From contig BLLK01000045.1 of the NCBI GenBank assembly GCA_021927905.1, positions 2,728,001 to 2,792,000 on the forward strand: a stretch of 64,000 bases of DNA. Direction: 5' to 3'. Below are positions 33,067 to 42,692 of this stretch, piece by piece (the stretch's first letter is position 1; each line of letters opens with the position of its first letter). The notes beneath the pieces are model-generated. The model worked only from the letters and a program-made list of their open reading frames with translations. It was not told the DNA's origin and searched no databases. Origin of the DNA: Chaetoceros tenuissimus. Lineage: Eukaryota; Bacillariophyta; Thalassiosirophyceae; Chaetocerotales; Chaetocerotaceae. The translations under genes and the position numbers were made by a program.

Positions 33067-34112
33067 TTTACTTTCTATTTTCGGATATTAATTTTTTTGA
33101 GGTCGATATTGGAGTTAAAATTGTTTAGGGGAGATAAGTATTTATGTTCAATTACGATTGAAATGTTTCCTTGTTTCGTTTCATTATTTGAGGGGACTGA
33201 TGAGTAAGTACGGTAGCTAGTACTACCCGTGTGAAAAAAGGCGCCCGCCTTGAAAAAAGGCACCCATCTTCATCCGGGTCCCTCCGTACTTACAAGCAAG
33301 TACACTACTAACGGAAACATAAGCACTTCCTTACAAATTCAATGGAACCATGATGGAACAATGAAAAAAAAATCTCTAAAAATAGAAAACCATAGTAAAT
33401 TCATTTTCTATGTGCATAAATATGCATCTTTTGTATTGGAAGTATATCGATTTTTTCATTTGTTCGATCATTATGAATCGTCAACTTCTGGTATGATCTA
33501 TACGTGCGCTCTATACAGGATCTACGTAGAAAATATCTGGTTTTTTCAGTTAAAGATGCTACAGAGACTTACAGAGACCATTCCAGTGGCTAATATGACT
33601 GTATTTGAGTATGAAAAGACTTCTTCAACGGTAGTTTTATTGAAATTTGAGTCTAATTGGGTTTTATTTAGTCTTGTAGAATGAACCTTATTTGTTCGTG
33701 TATTTGTACTGTGTTTGTACGTGTATTTGCCTTCTATTGGGTTATGAGTCAAAAAATAGCGCCCGGGCGCCATTTTTCACACGGGTAGAGTACTTTCACT
33801 TTTACCTTCCCAAACCTTCCATCCAGTGAGCGAGTTCTGTTGATTTCCTTACGTCATAACGTCTTAAAAATCAGTTATATTATTCAGCTATTTGTTATCC
33901 CCCTAGCTATGTAGATGAAAACAATGCAACAACGGGTGGAAGCTGCCGCCTTTTTGAAATACTACAGTAGGATAACTAAAAAAGTAACACAGTCAAGTAC
34001 TCCATATTTCAATCGAAATCGTATCATATTCATACTGTAGTCAATACCAGCAACCATCGCTAGATTGATTTGAATAGATACAATAAAATATTCTTTAAAA
34101 AGTTGGAAAAGG
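33067..34112. other. divergent promoter ISCU / CCT5, carrying a MITE-like element
   Basis: Over 1 kb between opposed ATGs. About half is the element at 33223-33788. The remainder (33067-33218, 33793-34112) is ordinary AT-rich flank. Confidence 0.5.
33223..33788. mobile_element. 566-bp MITE-like non-autonomous DNA element
   Basis: Terminal inverted repeats of about 25 bp with one mismatch: left begins CTACCCGTGTGAAAAA then AGGCGCCCG; the right end is its reverse complement with T in place of the mismatched A. A 4-bp target duplication AGTA lies at 33219-33222 and 33789-33792. The right end also contains the palindrome GCGCCCGGGCGC, and the left end repeats a near-copy of its GAAAAAAGGC core. 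The inside is AT-rich with no ATG-initiated frame resembling a transposase; a 144-codon frame at 33250-33684 starts on TTG and shows nothing. Structure fits a MITE; the superfamily is not clear. Confidence 0.85.
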
Positions 34113-35861
34113 ATGTCGTTAATCTATGGTAAGTTACTGTCTCTCTCCTCTCTAATTTTAAAATTTTAGAAATCTCTGCGTTTTGAGGTTGTCGACTGGC
34201 ACTGTTGAATCCTTTCTAATGATCCCTACTCTCTACAAATCTCTATAGATGAATACGGAAGGCCCTTTGTGATCCTCAAGGAACAGCAGGCAAAGGCAAG
34301 AGTAAAGGGACTCGAGGCTACAAAAGCCAACATCATTGCTGCAAAATCAATCTCGCAAATTGTCAGAACATCTCTTGGACCAAAAGGTATGGACAAAATC
34401 TTGGTATCACCAGACGGAGATGTTACCATCACCAACGATGGAGCAACTATCATGGACAGAATGGAAGTCAATCACCAAGTTGCCAAATTACTCGTAGAAC
34501 TATCCGCTTCTCAAGATGATGAAATCGGAGATGGTACGACTGGAGTTGTAGTACTTGCTGGATCACTACTAGAACAAGCTGAAAAGCTTCTTGGAAGAGG
34601 AATCCATCCTGTACGTATCGCTGAAGGATTTGAAAAGGCTGCAGAAGTTGCCATCAAGACTCTTGGAGAAATTGCAGACACGGTGCCTTTTTCCAGTGAT
34701 AATCTTGACCCACTCATTACTACAGCAATGACCACTCTTAGTTCCAAAATTATCAATGTAGATAAGCGTAAAATGGCTGAAATTGCAGTTAACGCTGTTG
34801 TCGGAGTTGCAGACCTTGAGCGTAAGGATGTGAATTTTGATATGATTCGTATGGAAGGAAAACCTGGTGGATCACTCGAAGATACCGAGCTTGTCAATGG
34901 AATCATCATCGACAAAGATATTTCACACCCACAAATGAAGAAAACTATCAAGGACGCAAAAATGTGTATCCTAACTTGTCCATTTGAGCCACCAAAGCCA
35001 AAGACTAAGCATAAGCTTGATATTTCTTCGAGAGAAGCTTACGAGAAGCTTTACCAGCAAGAACAGGATTACTTCAAGCAGATGGTTCAACAAGTCAAGG
35101 ATAGTGGTGCTAATCTCGTAATTTGTCAATGGGGATTCGATGATGAGGCAAATCATCTCTTGCTTCAGAATGGACTTTCAGCTGTTCGTTGGGTTGGAGG
35201 AGTTGAAATTGAACACATTGCTATTGCTACTGGAGGAAGAATCGTACCACGTTTTTCTGAATTAAGTGAGGATAAGCTTGGAAAGGCTGGTGTAGTTCGT
35301 GAAATCTCTTTTGGAAATACAAAAGAACGTATGCTTGTCATTGAGGATTGTGCCAACTCCAATGCTGTAACTGTTCTTGTTCGTGGTGGAAACAAAATGA
35401 TTGTTGAAGAGGCTAAGCGTTCACTTCACGATGCAATGTGTGTTGTAAGAAACCTCATCAAAGACAACCGTGTCGTATATGGAGGAGGCGCTGCTGAAAT
35501 TGCATGTTCTTTGGCTGTCAGTTCATATGCAGAAACCATTGTTGGAGTTGATCAATTTGCCATTCGTGCGTTTGCAGATGCACTTGATGATATTCCACTT
35601 GCACTTGCTGAAAACAGTGGACTTGATCCTATCCAAGAGTTGGCAGCTGCAAAATCTCGTCAGATGAAGGAGAATAATCCATTGATTGGGTTGGGACTGA
35701 ATGGTGATGCAGGTGAAGATGGAAGCCGTGCCACAAACATGAAGGAAATTGGAGTATTTGAGACTTTGGTTGGAAAGCAAGAACAAATCAGTCTAGCAAC
35801 TCAGGTTGTCAAGATGATTTTGAAAATTGATGATGTCATTACAATGGGTCAGTATCAGTAA
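34113..35861 (+). CDS. CCT5: chaperonin TCP-1 epsilon subunit, two exons
   Basis: One of eight subunits of the cytosolic CCT/TRiC ring that folds tubulin and actin. Exon 1 is only 16 nt (34113-34128) and exon 2 is 34249-35861; the 120-nt intron (GTAAGT..TAG) joins as [18 protein letters not shown]. The product has 542 residues, the normal subunit length. [19 protein letters not shown] and TNDGATIM form the nucleotide site, [18 protein letters not shown] carries the catalytic aspartate motif, and [15 protein letters not shown] is the C-terminal equatorial signature. DEYGRPF near the N-terminus and the [20 protein letters not shown] stretch point to the epsilon subunit. Confidence 0.95.
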
Positions 35862-35994
35862 AAGGTGAAATGATGGTTCAATTACCTACGTATGCGTGAT
35901 ATTGAATTCAGTTTCATACTACTACGTGTACATGGAACACCCGTTTGTGGCCAGAGATTCGATTCATTTTCAGTAGTAACATGAAATTATTTTA

Positions 35995-36483
35995 CTATTT
36001 TTCTTGATGCTTTTCCATCTTTTCATTCTTTACATGCATAATCATGTAGCGATCAAGCTTTTCAAATCCCAACGCTTTCAATTTCTTGTCTGTCATTTCG
36101 TACATGTCTGGACCTGAAATAGCATATTCCTGTAGCTTTTTCAAAGCAGTTGCCGATATTCCGGATGACTGTAGCCAATTAGAGACATTGAGATTCGACC
36201 AGGGCTGAGGTTGAACTTTCTTCGGAACACGATCAAAATTTCTAGTCTCGTAATAGTATATATCAGATGCTTCATCGTATTGAAAGCTTGTTTTCCATCC
36301 ACATGCAGTGCATGTAAAAACTGTAGTGCCATATCCATCCCCGTTATGTCTACAACCAGCAACATGATCTTCTTCCTTAATACATTGTTTCTGGCACGAA
36401 TTGCACACCTTGAAACCAGATCTCCAAAACGATTCTTTTGAAGTTTGATCACCAGTTGAAAATTGAGACCCTATGGAAACCAT
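35995..36483 (-). CDS. small zinc-site plus SAM-like domain protein
   Basis: Single exon, 162 residues, starting at an ATG. The N-terminal half has paired cysteines (CNSC, then C, HVAGC, CTACGW), arranged as one or two possible zinc sites. The C-terminal half (VSNWLQSSGISATALKKLQE, ISGPDMYEMTDKKLKALGFE) follows the five-helix pattern of a SAM (sterile alpha motif) domain. SAM domains mediate protein or RNA contacts. No specific function recognised. It converges on CCT5 with 133 bp between stops. Confidence 0.7.
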   Translation of the reverse strand: MVSIGSQFSTGDQTSKESFWRSGFKVCNSCQKQCIKEEDHVAGCRHNGDGYGTTVFTCTACGWKTSFQYDEASDIYYYETRNFDRVPKKVQPQPWSNLNVSNWLQSSGISATALKKLQEYAISGPDMYEMTDKKLKALGFEKLDRYMIMHVKNEKMEKHQEK

Positions 36484-37034
36484 TATGCAGTTCGGTAGTG
36501 GTATTTGCTTGCTTCAAACGATTGTATTGGAGGTTTTCAATGAATCTTGTAGCTGTTCGTAGAGAGACTCCTCCTTGCCTTATGACTCATGACTCGTACT
36601 CGTAATCATTTTATGTGCAGGGAGTCGAACGAAACCTGATGGTAGCTAGCTATTACTTATGTCTTGTGTACTACAAAGCATCTTCATCTTCTGTTTTGGT
36701 ACTTCTTGTTGTTGGAAGATACATACTACGTACAAGATACATACTACAAACTAATATTCAAAGTCGCAGCATGACAGCCGTTTTAGGAAATCTGGGTGCA
36801 AACAAGAATAAAACAAAATTATTACGGGTCATTTGTGTGTAGACTGTGCCGGCTGTGCAAGATCCCAGTAATTTAGATCGTGGGGCTTAACTGAAGGAGG
36901 CTTCTCTTTCCAGACTGTTTTTGCCGTTTTATGATTGTTCGGATAAACGATCGGTTCAAACGACTGTACGATTTGCGTCTTTCATCACACAATTCATCAA
37001 AACAAACTTTTTTCAATTATTTCAATCAAACAAA
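36484..37034. other. divergent promoter
   Basis: About 550 bp between opposed ATGs. Repeated TACATACTAC/TACGTAC words near 36720-36750. A 75-codon frame at 36615-36842 has no support. Confidence 0.45.
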
Positions 37035-38424
37035 ATGAAGTTGATTGTAGGAACTCTACTAGCCTCCGCTTTAGGATCTACTGCAGCGCAGTCTGGGCCA
37101 CTTAAATTGAACATTGTACCTGAAGTTCTTTCTGGTAGTCAGTGGAATAACTGTGCAACATTTCCTCTTCCTACCAATGTAATGAACTGTGATAAAACAA
37201 TTAGGTACCGTTACGAAATCACCAACTTGTCAACTAACTCTTCAACAACCTTGCTCGCAGCCTATGATGGAATTGTTAACTTGTTTCCAAAGCCTGTCAT
37301 TATTTCTCCATCTCAGACTATTCAAACTTATACACTTTACGAAGAGATTAATGTTTGTAAAAACCATGGAATCTCGTTGGAGCAGAGAGGATTCGTAGTT
37401 GGATCTGCTGGTCCACAATATCTTCCTGCAAAGGCTTCTGGTGAAGCTATCATTTCAATTCCGTAAGTGAAAGTTGGAAGAAGATATAGTTTCACATTGT
37501 TCATATCACATTCAAATCCTAACATTTTGTTGTGATTGTATTAGGTCTATGGATCCAAGAATTTCTGCACTTTCTTCTTCTTGTAAATACAGTGGTAGAG
37601 AATGCCAATCGTATGCTGAAGAGTTTGGATGCATCAAGGGTGAAGCAGAGCTAGAATTCAAAATCAGAAAAGACGACATTGCGTGTCACGATGTATCTCA
37701 AGTTGAAGTCACCATTGATGGAACCAAAGAAGTGATTGCTCTTGAAGATGCATACACTTGCAATAACAGAGAGTTCTGCCAGGGAGAAGATTGGACTTTG
37801 AAGAAGAAGAAGTATGTGAACTCTTGTAAGAACGAGGGAGGAGTTCAGCCACTCATCTATGATCCTATCGAAATGACGTTTTACTTCAACACTGTTCCAG
37901 AAATTTTGAGACCTGTGCAATTTAAACTTACTATTGATGGACAGGACCCCGTCAAACCAGATCCAACTTTAGCCCCTAAACCACCTACTAAACCACCTAC
38001 ACCAGCTACACAAATAATAGACGAAGGTGCAGAATGTGTAAAGAAGTCTGACAAGGTTCATTTCAGAGTGACAAATAGAGCTTGTAGCGCCAGTCAGAAT
38101 GAACAACAAAGACTCTTGCGTCACAATAGTGGAGATAAGAAGAAAAAGAGCAAATTCTCTTGTACTGAGACTAGCGATTTCGGAAGTTGCCCTGGCCCTT
38201 TTAAAATCAACGGTATCAAATACGACACAGGTAAGGTGTTTACAGTGTTTGAACCTTCAAATGATTTGGAGGTTGAAGTCCAGTGTGATGATAACGGTCC
38301 TATCCAAACTATTGGTCTCCATACTTCGTGTTCTGTAGACTTTGCAATTGGTCATACGTTCGGAGCTTTACAATTAGTTGGATTCGAAATCGGGAACACA
38401 CTTGTTGTCGGAACTAATAAGTAG
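37035..38424 (+). CDS. secreted cysteine-containing surface protein, two exons
   Basis: Exons are 37035-37462 and 37545-38424; the 82-nt intron (GTAAGT..TAG) joins as IISIP|SMDPRISAL, giving 435 residues. The start is the ATG at 37035, which opens a clean signal peptide (MKLIVGTLLASALGSTAAQ). The mature part has many cysteines, possible N-glycosylation sites (NLSTNSST), and a Pro/Thr spacer near 305-325 (PTLAPKPPTKPPTPAT) that separates two globular parts. The second part has further cysteines (FSCTETSDFGSCPGPF, VEVQCDD). I do not recognise the family; Pro-rich linkers of this kind are common in diatom cell-wall or surface proteins. Confidence 0.75.
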
Positions 38425-39100
38425 TAAGTCAATAAATGGAGAGAAACAAAAGCGAGGGTTCTTAACGACCCTGTAATCGCTTTCGAGTTAATCAAGTAAT
38501 AATAAGAGTTTATAATAATTAGTCAATAAAAAATCTATTGCTATGAAAATGGGAATCCTTCTTTTACTTCTGGGTCTAATTCATAATCTATCAATCAATC
38601 TACGTACAACAACATTATTATCACTTTGTATTTCGTATTTAGGATGGTATTCCTTTTAGCTTCCCAGTGGTCGTATGGATATTCCATATAAATATGGCCC
38701 TAATCAACAATTGAGTAACTGTTGTCAGAACTTTAGATACAGCTACGGTTTGCATAAGCGTGGTTGAAACCAATTACTAAGTTTACGTTTGTATTATGGA
38801 TTTTTAATGTGTAAGAATTCACACTGACTTTGGATTCCATACTGTAGTGCTCGTAAATGATGAGAGGATTGAGAAGTTGAAAGTATCGGCTTTGATTTTC
38901 CTCTCTCTGTACAACGGCTACTCCAAAGTTGAGTCTGTCCCTCCTCCTTTTAGCCAATCGAAAAAGTTGGCGCGGCAACTACAATACTTTCACTTGACTG
39001 TTTCTAGCTAGATCTACTCAAATTCATCAAAGTTTGCAATCAGCATTCATTTAGCACCTCGTTCGTATCATTTTTTCAAACAGAATCTTCTACTTTCCCA
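38425..39100. other. intergenic
   Basis: No supported gene. A minus-strand 81-codon frame at 38733-38978 starts on TTG and has no features. Confidence 0.45.
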
Positions 39101-39523
39101 ATGAATGGTGGACGTCAAGCAAGAGGATGTCGGTTTGGGAGAGAGGATGGCCAGCTCTGCGGCAACCGTACTTATTTTGGAAGTAACCATTGTCCTCATC
39201 ATGGAGGTCCAGTTCGTCTAAGGGGATGCCAATTTGGGAGAGAGGATGGCCAGCTCTGCGGCAACCGTACTTATCATGGAAATATCCATTGTCCTCGTCA
39301 TGGAGGTCAAGTTCGTGTAAGGGGATGTCAAACTGTGTACAGTGATGGCCAGCTCTGCGGCCGCCGTACTTTTTTTGGAAGTATCCATTGTCCAAATCAT
39401 GGAGGTCCTCAAGTACAAGTAAGGAGATGCCCTTGCTTGCTGATCAATGGCCAGCTATGTGGAAACCGTATTTACGGAGGTGGTCGTTGTCCTGATCATG
39501 GAGGTAGAGTTCGTCGGGTTTAG
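39101..39523 (+). CDS. four-repeat Cys/His protein (C..GQLCGNR..HCP.HGG)
   Basis: 140 residues made almost wholly of four tandem units of about 33 residues. Each has the pattern C-x(5-7)-DGQLCGNRTY-x-G-x-x-HCP-x-HGG followed by a basic RVRG-like link. Three Cys and one His per unit are spaced as C-x9-10-C-x9-11-C-x2-H, as in a small zinc-binding knuckle. Units 1 and 2 are nearly identical, also in DNA, while unit 4 has NGQ for DGQ and lacks one residue in the middle, so the array grew by recent duplication. Arg-rich links suggest nucleic acid binding. Single motifs of this GxxCxxx...CxxHGG kind occur in phage and bacterial small proteins, but I know no eukaryotic family with four in tandem. 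There is no signal peptide; ATG start. Confidence 0.8.
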   Translation: MNGGRQARGCRFGREDGQLCGNRTYFGSNHCPHHGGPVRLRGCQFGREDGQLCGNRTYHGNIHCPRHGGQVRVRGCQTVYSDGQLCGRRTFFGSIHCPNHGGPQVQVRRCPCLLINGQLCGNRIYGGGRCPDHGGRVRRV

Positions 39524-39853
39524 GGTTCATGACTCCTGACTTTTGAAACAACCTTCATAGTGCTTTATCATAGAACCGTACCGAATGACAGCACTTATCT
39601 CAGAAGTAAAGCTTTTCTAAGAACTAAAGATAACTACATGTTTCAAAATTACTTCTTTAATTTCACAAAGCCTTTGACTACTAACATCGAAACTTTATTC
39701 ATTGTGTGGAGCTTCTCTCTGCACATCGAAAGTTTCTTCCACTCAAATGGTTTAAAGCAACAAGAATAGTACCGCTACAAGATTCATTTATTACATTTGG
39801 ATTGTTCCAAGCGTCTAATTTTCTATTTTCAACAGAACTTTCTTCAATAGTCC
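39524..39853. other. intergenic
   Basis: No supported gene; a 69-codon frame at 39560-39769 has no features. Confidence 0.45.
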
Positions 39854-40887
39854 TCAAAGGGAAAAAAAATTAAATGTTCCCACAGAACCTTTCGAATCCA
39901 AACAATTGGCAGGGGACCCCAATGCTGTTGAAACATCAAAGTCTAGAGGAGGAACCTCCTTTAAAGTAGATGCCTCCAACTTTCCGTCTTCTTCCTTTTC
40001 ATCGATGTTGGTGGCATGGCCACCATGGACTCCAGAAACTCTAACAACCTCTTCCACCCATGCATTCTTTTCCTCATCAGTTCCATTTAGAGGACGAGAA
40101 AGAAACAAGTTTGACCATTCGATTGGTACCATTGGACCATTGTTTACTTGCAATTGGTTTAGTTGAGTGTTGGGAAGCTGCTGTGGTGGGGGGACACCTT
40201 GCTCTGGTCGATTGTAGATTGAAAGTGATGCAGAAACATTAGTGGTATTGTTTACGTGTCCAAAGTTATGTGCTGGATGGTACATATTCATCATGGTCGG
40301 TACATTGTTATAATTTGGAGGATAGACTGCAGGCAAAGCTGGCATGCAAACATCGCTTGGAAAAGGATTCCGAGACAACATTGGCATCATGAGGTCCGGT
40401 CTCATTGGTGTATTCATTCTTGAGCTTTCATCTGGAATTTCAGGATGAGCATGTCTCTTGCGAAAGTTACGTTTCGCAACCGCTATCAATTTGGAAAGAA
40501 GGTGAGTCATTCTTTTCTCTTTTCTTAACAAAAAAGCCAGTCGAACTTACCCTTGTCGCAATGTTTGCAGTAACGAAACTTGACTCCGTCTCTTCTGCAC
40601 ACTGCATGAGAACACTTTAACTCAGCACCATGGACGAAATCGAATCCAGTATCAAACGTGAGGACTGCATTATTGCCTACGTGATCTAGATTCATACCTC
40701 TTGCTTTGCAAAAAATGACGCGTCCAGGAGCAGAGGGAATGAAGGCACTTTCAACAAACATTGTGTTGTTGTTGACAATGTTCTGCTTCATGCTTGCTTG
40801 GCTGAAGTTAACATGGGGAATCGTATTCTCCTTATCACTAAAGTCATTGTGGGTTGAATGTTGAGGACTTGAAAAAGCTGGTTGCAT
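39854..40887 (-). CDS. diatom-type Cys/His zinc-site protein, two exons
   Basis: Exon 1 is 40551-40887 and exon 2 is 39854-40482; the 68-nt intron (GTAAGT..TAG) lies inside the zinc motif. Joining gives CSHAVCRRDGVKFRYC, KHCDK|AVAKRNFRKRHAH, a compact C-x4-C-x9-C-x2-C then Arg-rich segment ending in His residues. Length is 321 residues from the ATG at 40887. The rest is low-complexity, rich in Asn, Pro, Met and Gln, as in transcriptional regulators. I recall similar KFRYC..C...VAKRNFR.RH modules in diatom proteins of unknown role. Regulatory function is inference. Confidence 0.75.
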
Positions 40888-41526
40888 TTTGGAATGAAGA
40901 AGGAAGAAGGAGAAAATGATTGAAAAACAAAAAAAAAGTGAAGAGTTTGAAAGGCGATTTGGAAAAAGTGACAGCAAGGTGTCATAGAATCAAATTCGAT
41001 TCTTTTTCAAAAAAAGAATGAAGCAAAGGTTAGATAGTTTACATTAATTTTTTCTATACTAATAACAAATTTGTGTTTTTGGTGATGAAGAAAAGATGAA
41101 TAACAACGCCCAGAAACTATAGTCTTTTGTGCAGTAGTGAATATAATCATGGAATAGATCACAAGATTATGCAAGATTGGACGCCCTTCGAAATAAAACT
41201 GCCAATATTTTTTCTGGATTGGAAATCTATCACATTTTTTATATAGAAAAGGCAGCTGTCTTTTTACTGGATGAACAAGATTACATAGACAAGCAAATGA
41301 AATCAATTCGAAAAAAATTATGTCGGTAGGATTTGTAGTGTCTCTGACGTCAGGATAAGAGAATGACATGTAGGTCATACGTACGTATACGCACATAGAC
41401 ACGAGGGAACCACGGAACCACTCATTTCCAATTTTGCAAGAAAACAAAACACACTCCTAAAATATTCTATTGATGGAATACAAAACAATCTAAGCTCGAC
41501 TGCTCTAATTGTATGCACCTCCTCTA
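40888..41526. other. divergent promoter
   Basis: About 640 bp. A minus-strand frame at 41007-41447 (146 codons) starts on TTG and has no recognisable features; I treat it as non-coding. ACGTACGTATACG lies near 41380. Confidence 0.45.
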
Positions 41527-42657
41527 ATGTATTTGCTCAAAATGAGGCTCAGCTTATCCGTCATATACATGATTTCAGTCTCTGTTAGAGCCTTTGTGAT
41601 TCCAACAACCATCAACGAACCTTCTATACCATCATCATCTGCGTTATTCTACGACCCTTTCGAGAATCCGTCAACCTCTACAAAGAGGAAAAAGAAGAAG
41701 AACAAATATGGAGAATTTTCAAAAGCAGACAAGATGCAAGTGGATCCTTTTGAGGCATTGATCAATGAATCAAAAGAAAAAAATACAGAAATAAAGAAGG
41801 AGATGGCGAAAAAGAAGAATAAGAAAATTGAATTAGATGAGGAAGAAGTTGAACGTTTGAAGATGGAAAAAAGGGACAGAAATAAGATTCTTTTTCCTGA
41901 TAACAAAGCAATCGACCCTTATGATCCTACTACGTATGGATATACAGAGCTTGGGACAATTCTAGGACCACATGGTGTGCATGGCCTACTGAAAATTGCT
42001 GCAGTTACAGACTTTCAAGAACGTTTATGTAAACCTGGTATTCGACATCTCAAGGCCCAAAATAGAAGGTCTCCAAGAGAAATAAGACTTTTAGAAGGGC
42101 GTCATAGACTGAAAAATGAATACCTTGTAAAATTTGAGGGTATATCCGATAGAAATGAAGCAGTAAAATTACGAGGTTCTGTTTTGTTTGCTAGGCAAGA
42201 AGAAAGACCAGAAGACCTAGGAGAAGATGAATATTTAGTCACTGACCTTGTTGGATTGGATGTACAATTAGTTACTGGATATGGTGAAGATGACATTGAA
42301 GATGAAGATGTAGAAAGTGATGATGGTGATGTTGTCGATTCTTCATCCATGGGTGGGAAATTCGTAGGTGTAATTCGAGGTGTTGTTCTAGCTGAGGAAA
42401 TGTGTTCTATACCTGGACTTGGTCAGGACCTCTTAGAAGTTGTATTACCGCGAGGTAAACTTGGAACTCCATCTTGGAGAGATGAGTTAGTTTTGATTCC
42501 ATTAGTCCCCTCTATTGTTCCAACAGTTGATATTGAAAGAAGTCTTGTGTACATTGACCCACCTGGTGGTTTATTAGATCTCACCTATGTCAATGAGGAG
42601 ACCGTTAGAATAAAAGGTTTCCTACCTGAACAAAGTAGTTACGAGGGTAATAGATAG
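41527..42657 (+). CDS. RIMM: RimM-like ribosome maturation factor, probable plastid
   Basis: 376 residues from the ATG at 41527; the ATG at 41542 is an alternative. RimM assists 30S subunit assembly by binding S19. LGTILGPHGVHGLLKI opens the N-terminal RimM barrel, continuing to KLRGSVLFARQEER; EDEYLVTDLVGLDV starts the PRC-barrel half, and IVPTVDIERSLVYIDPPGGL ends it. An acidic insert (DDIEDEDVESDDGDVV) sits inside the PRC barrel, replacing a short loop. The N-terminus is a signal peptide with an RAF junction (SVSVRAFV), then about 100 Lys-rich residues, so plastid import is likely. It converges on the tRNA methyltransferase gene with only 35 bp between stops. Confidence 0.88.
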   Translation: MYLLKMRLSLSVIYMISVSVRAFVIPTTINEPSIPSSSALFYDPFENPSTSTKRKKKKNKYGEFSKADKMQVDPFEALINESKEKNTEIKKEMAKKKNKKIELDEEEVERLKMEKRDRNKILFPDNKAIDPYDPTTYGYTELGTILGPHGVHGLLKIAAVTDFQERLCKPGIRHLKAQNRRSPREIRLLEGRHRLKNEYLVKFEGISDRNEAVKLRGSVLFARQEERPEDLGEDEYLVTDLVGLDVQLVTGYGEDDIEDEDVESDDGDVVDSSSMGGKFVGVIRGVVLAEEMCSIPGLGQDLLEVVLPRGKLGTPSWRDELVLIPLVPSIVPTVDIERSLVYIDPPGGLLDLTYVNEETVRIKGFLPEQSSYEGNR

Positions 42658-42692
42658 GTATAAATTTCTTTAGATAATTACCAAGTAGATTT

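Noticed and set aside
33250-33684. 144-codon frame inside the MITE-like element
   Set aside because: Starts on TTG and shows no transposase motif such as a DDE/DDD context; treated as chance in a non-autonomous element.
36600-36660. Possible tRNA B-box-like stretch (rc of GGGAGTCGAACGAAACC)
   Set aside because: No matching A box, no clover-leaf arms at the right distance.
38733-38978. 81-codon minus-strand frame
   Set aside because: TTG start and no features.
39090-39418. Antisense frames across the four-repeat gene
   Set aside because: They mirror the repeat because the DNA itself is repetitive. The sense frame has the regular Cys/His spacing and an ATG.
41007-41447. 146-codon minus-strand frame
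   Set aside because: TTG start, no domain, lies in a divergent promoter.
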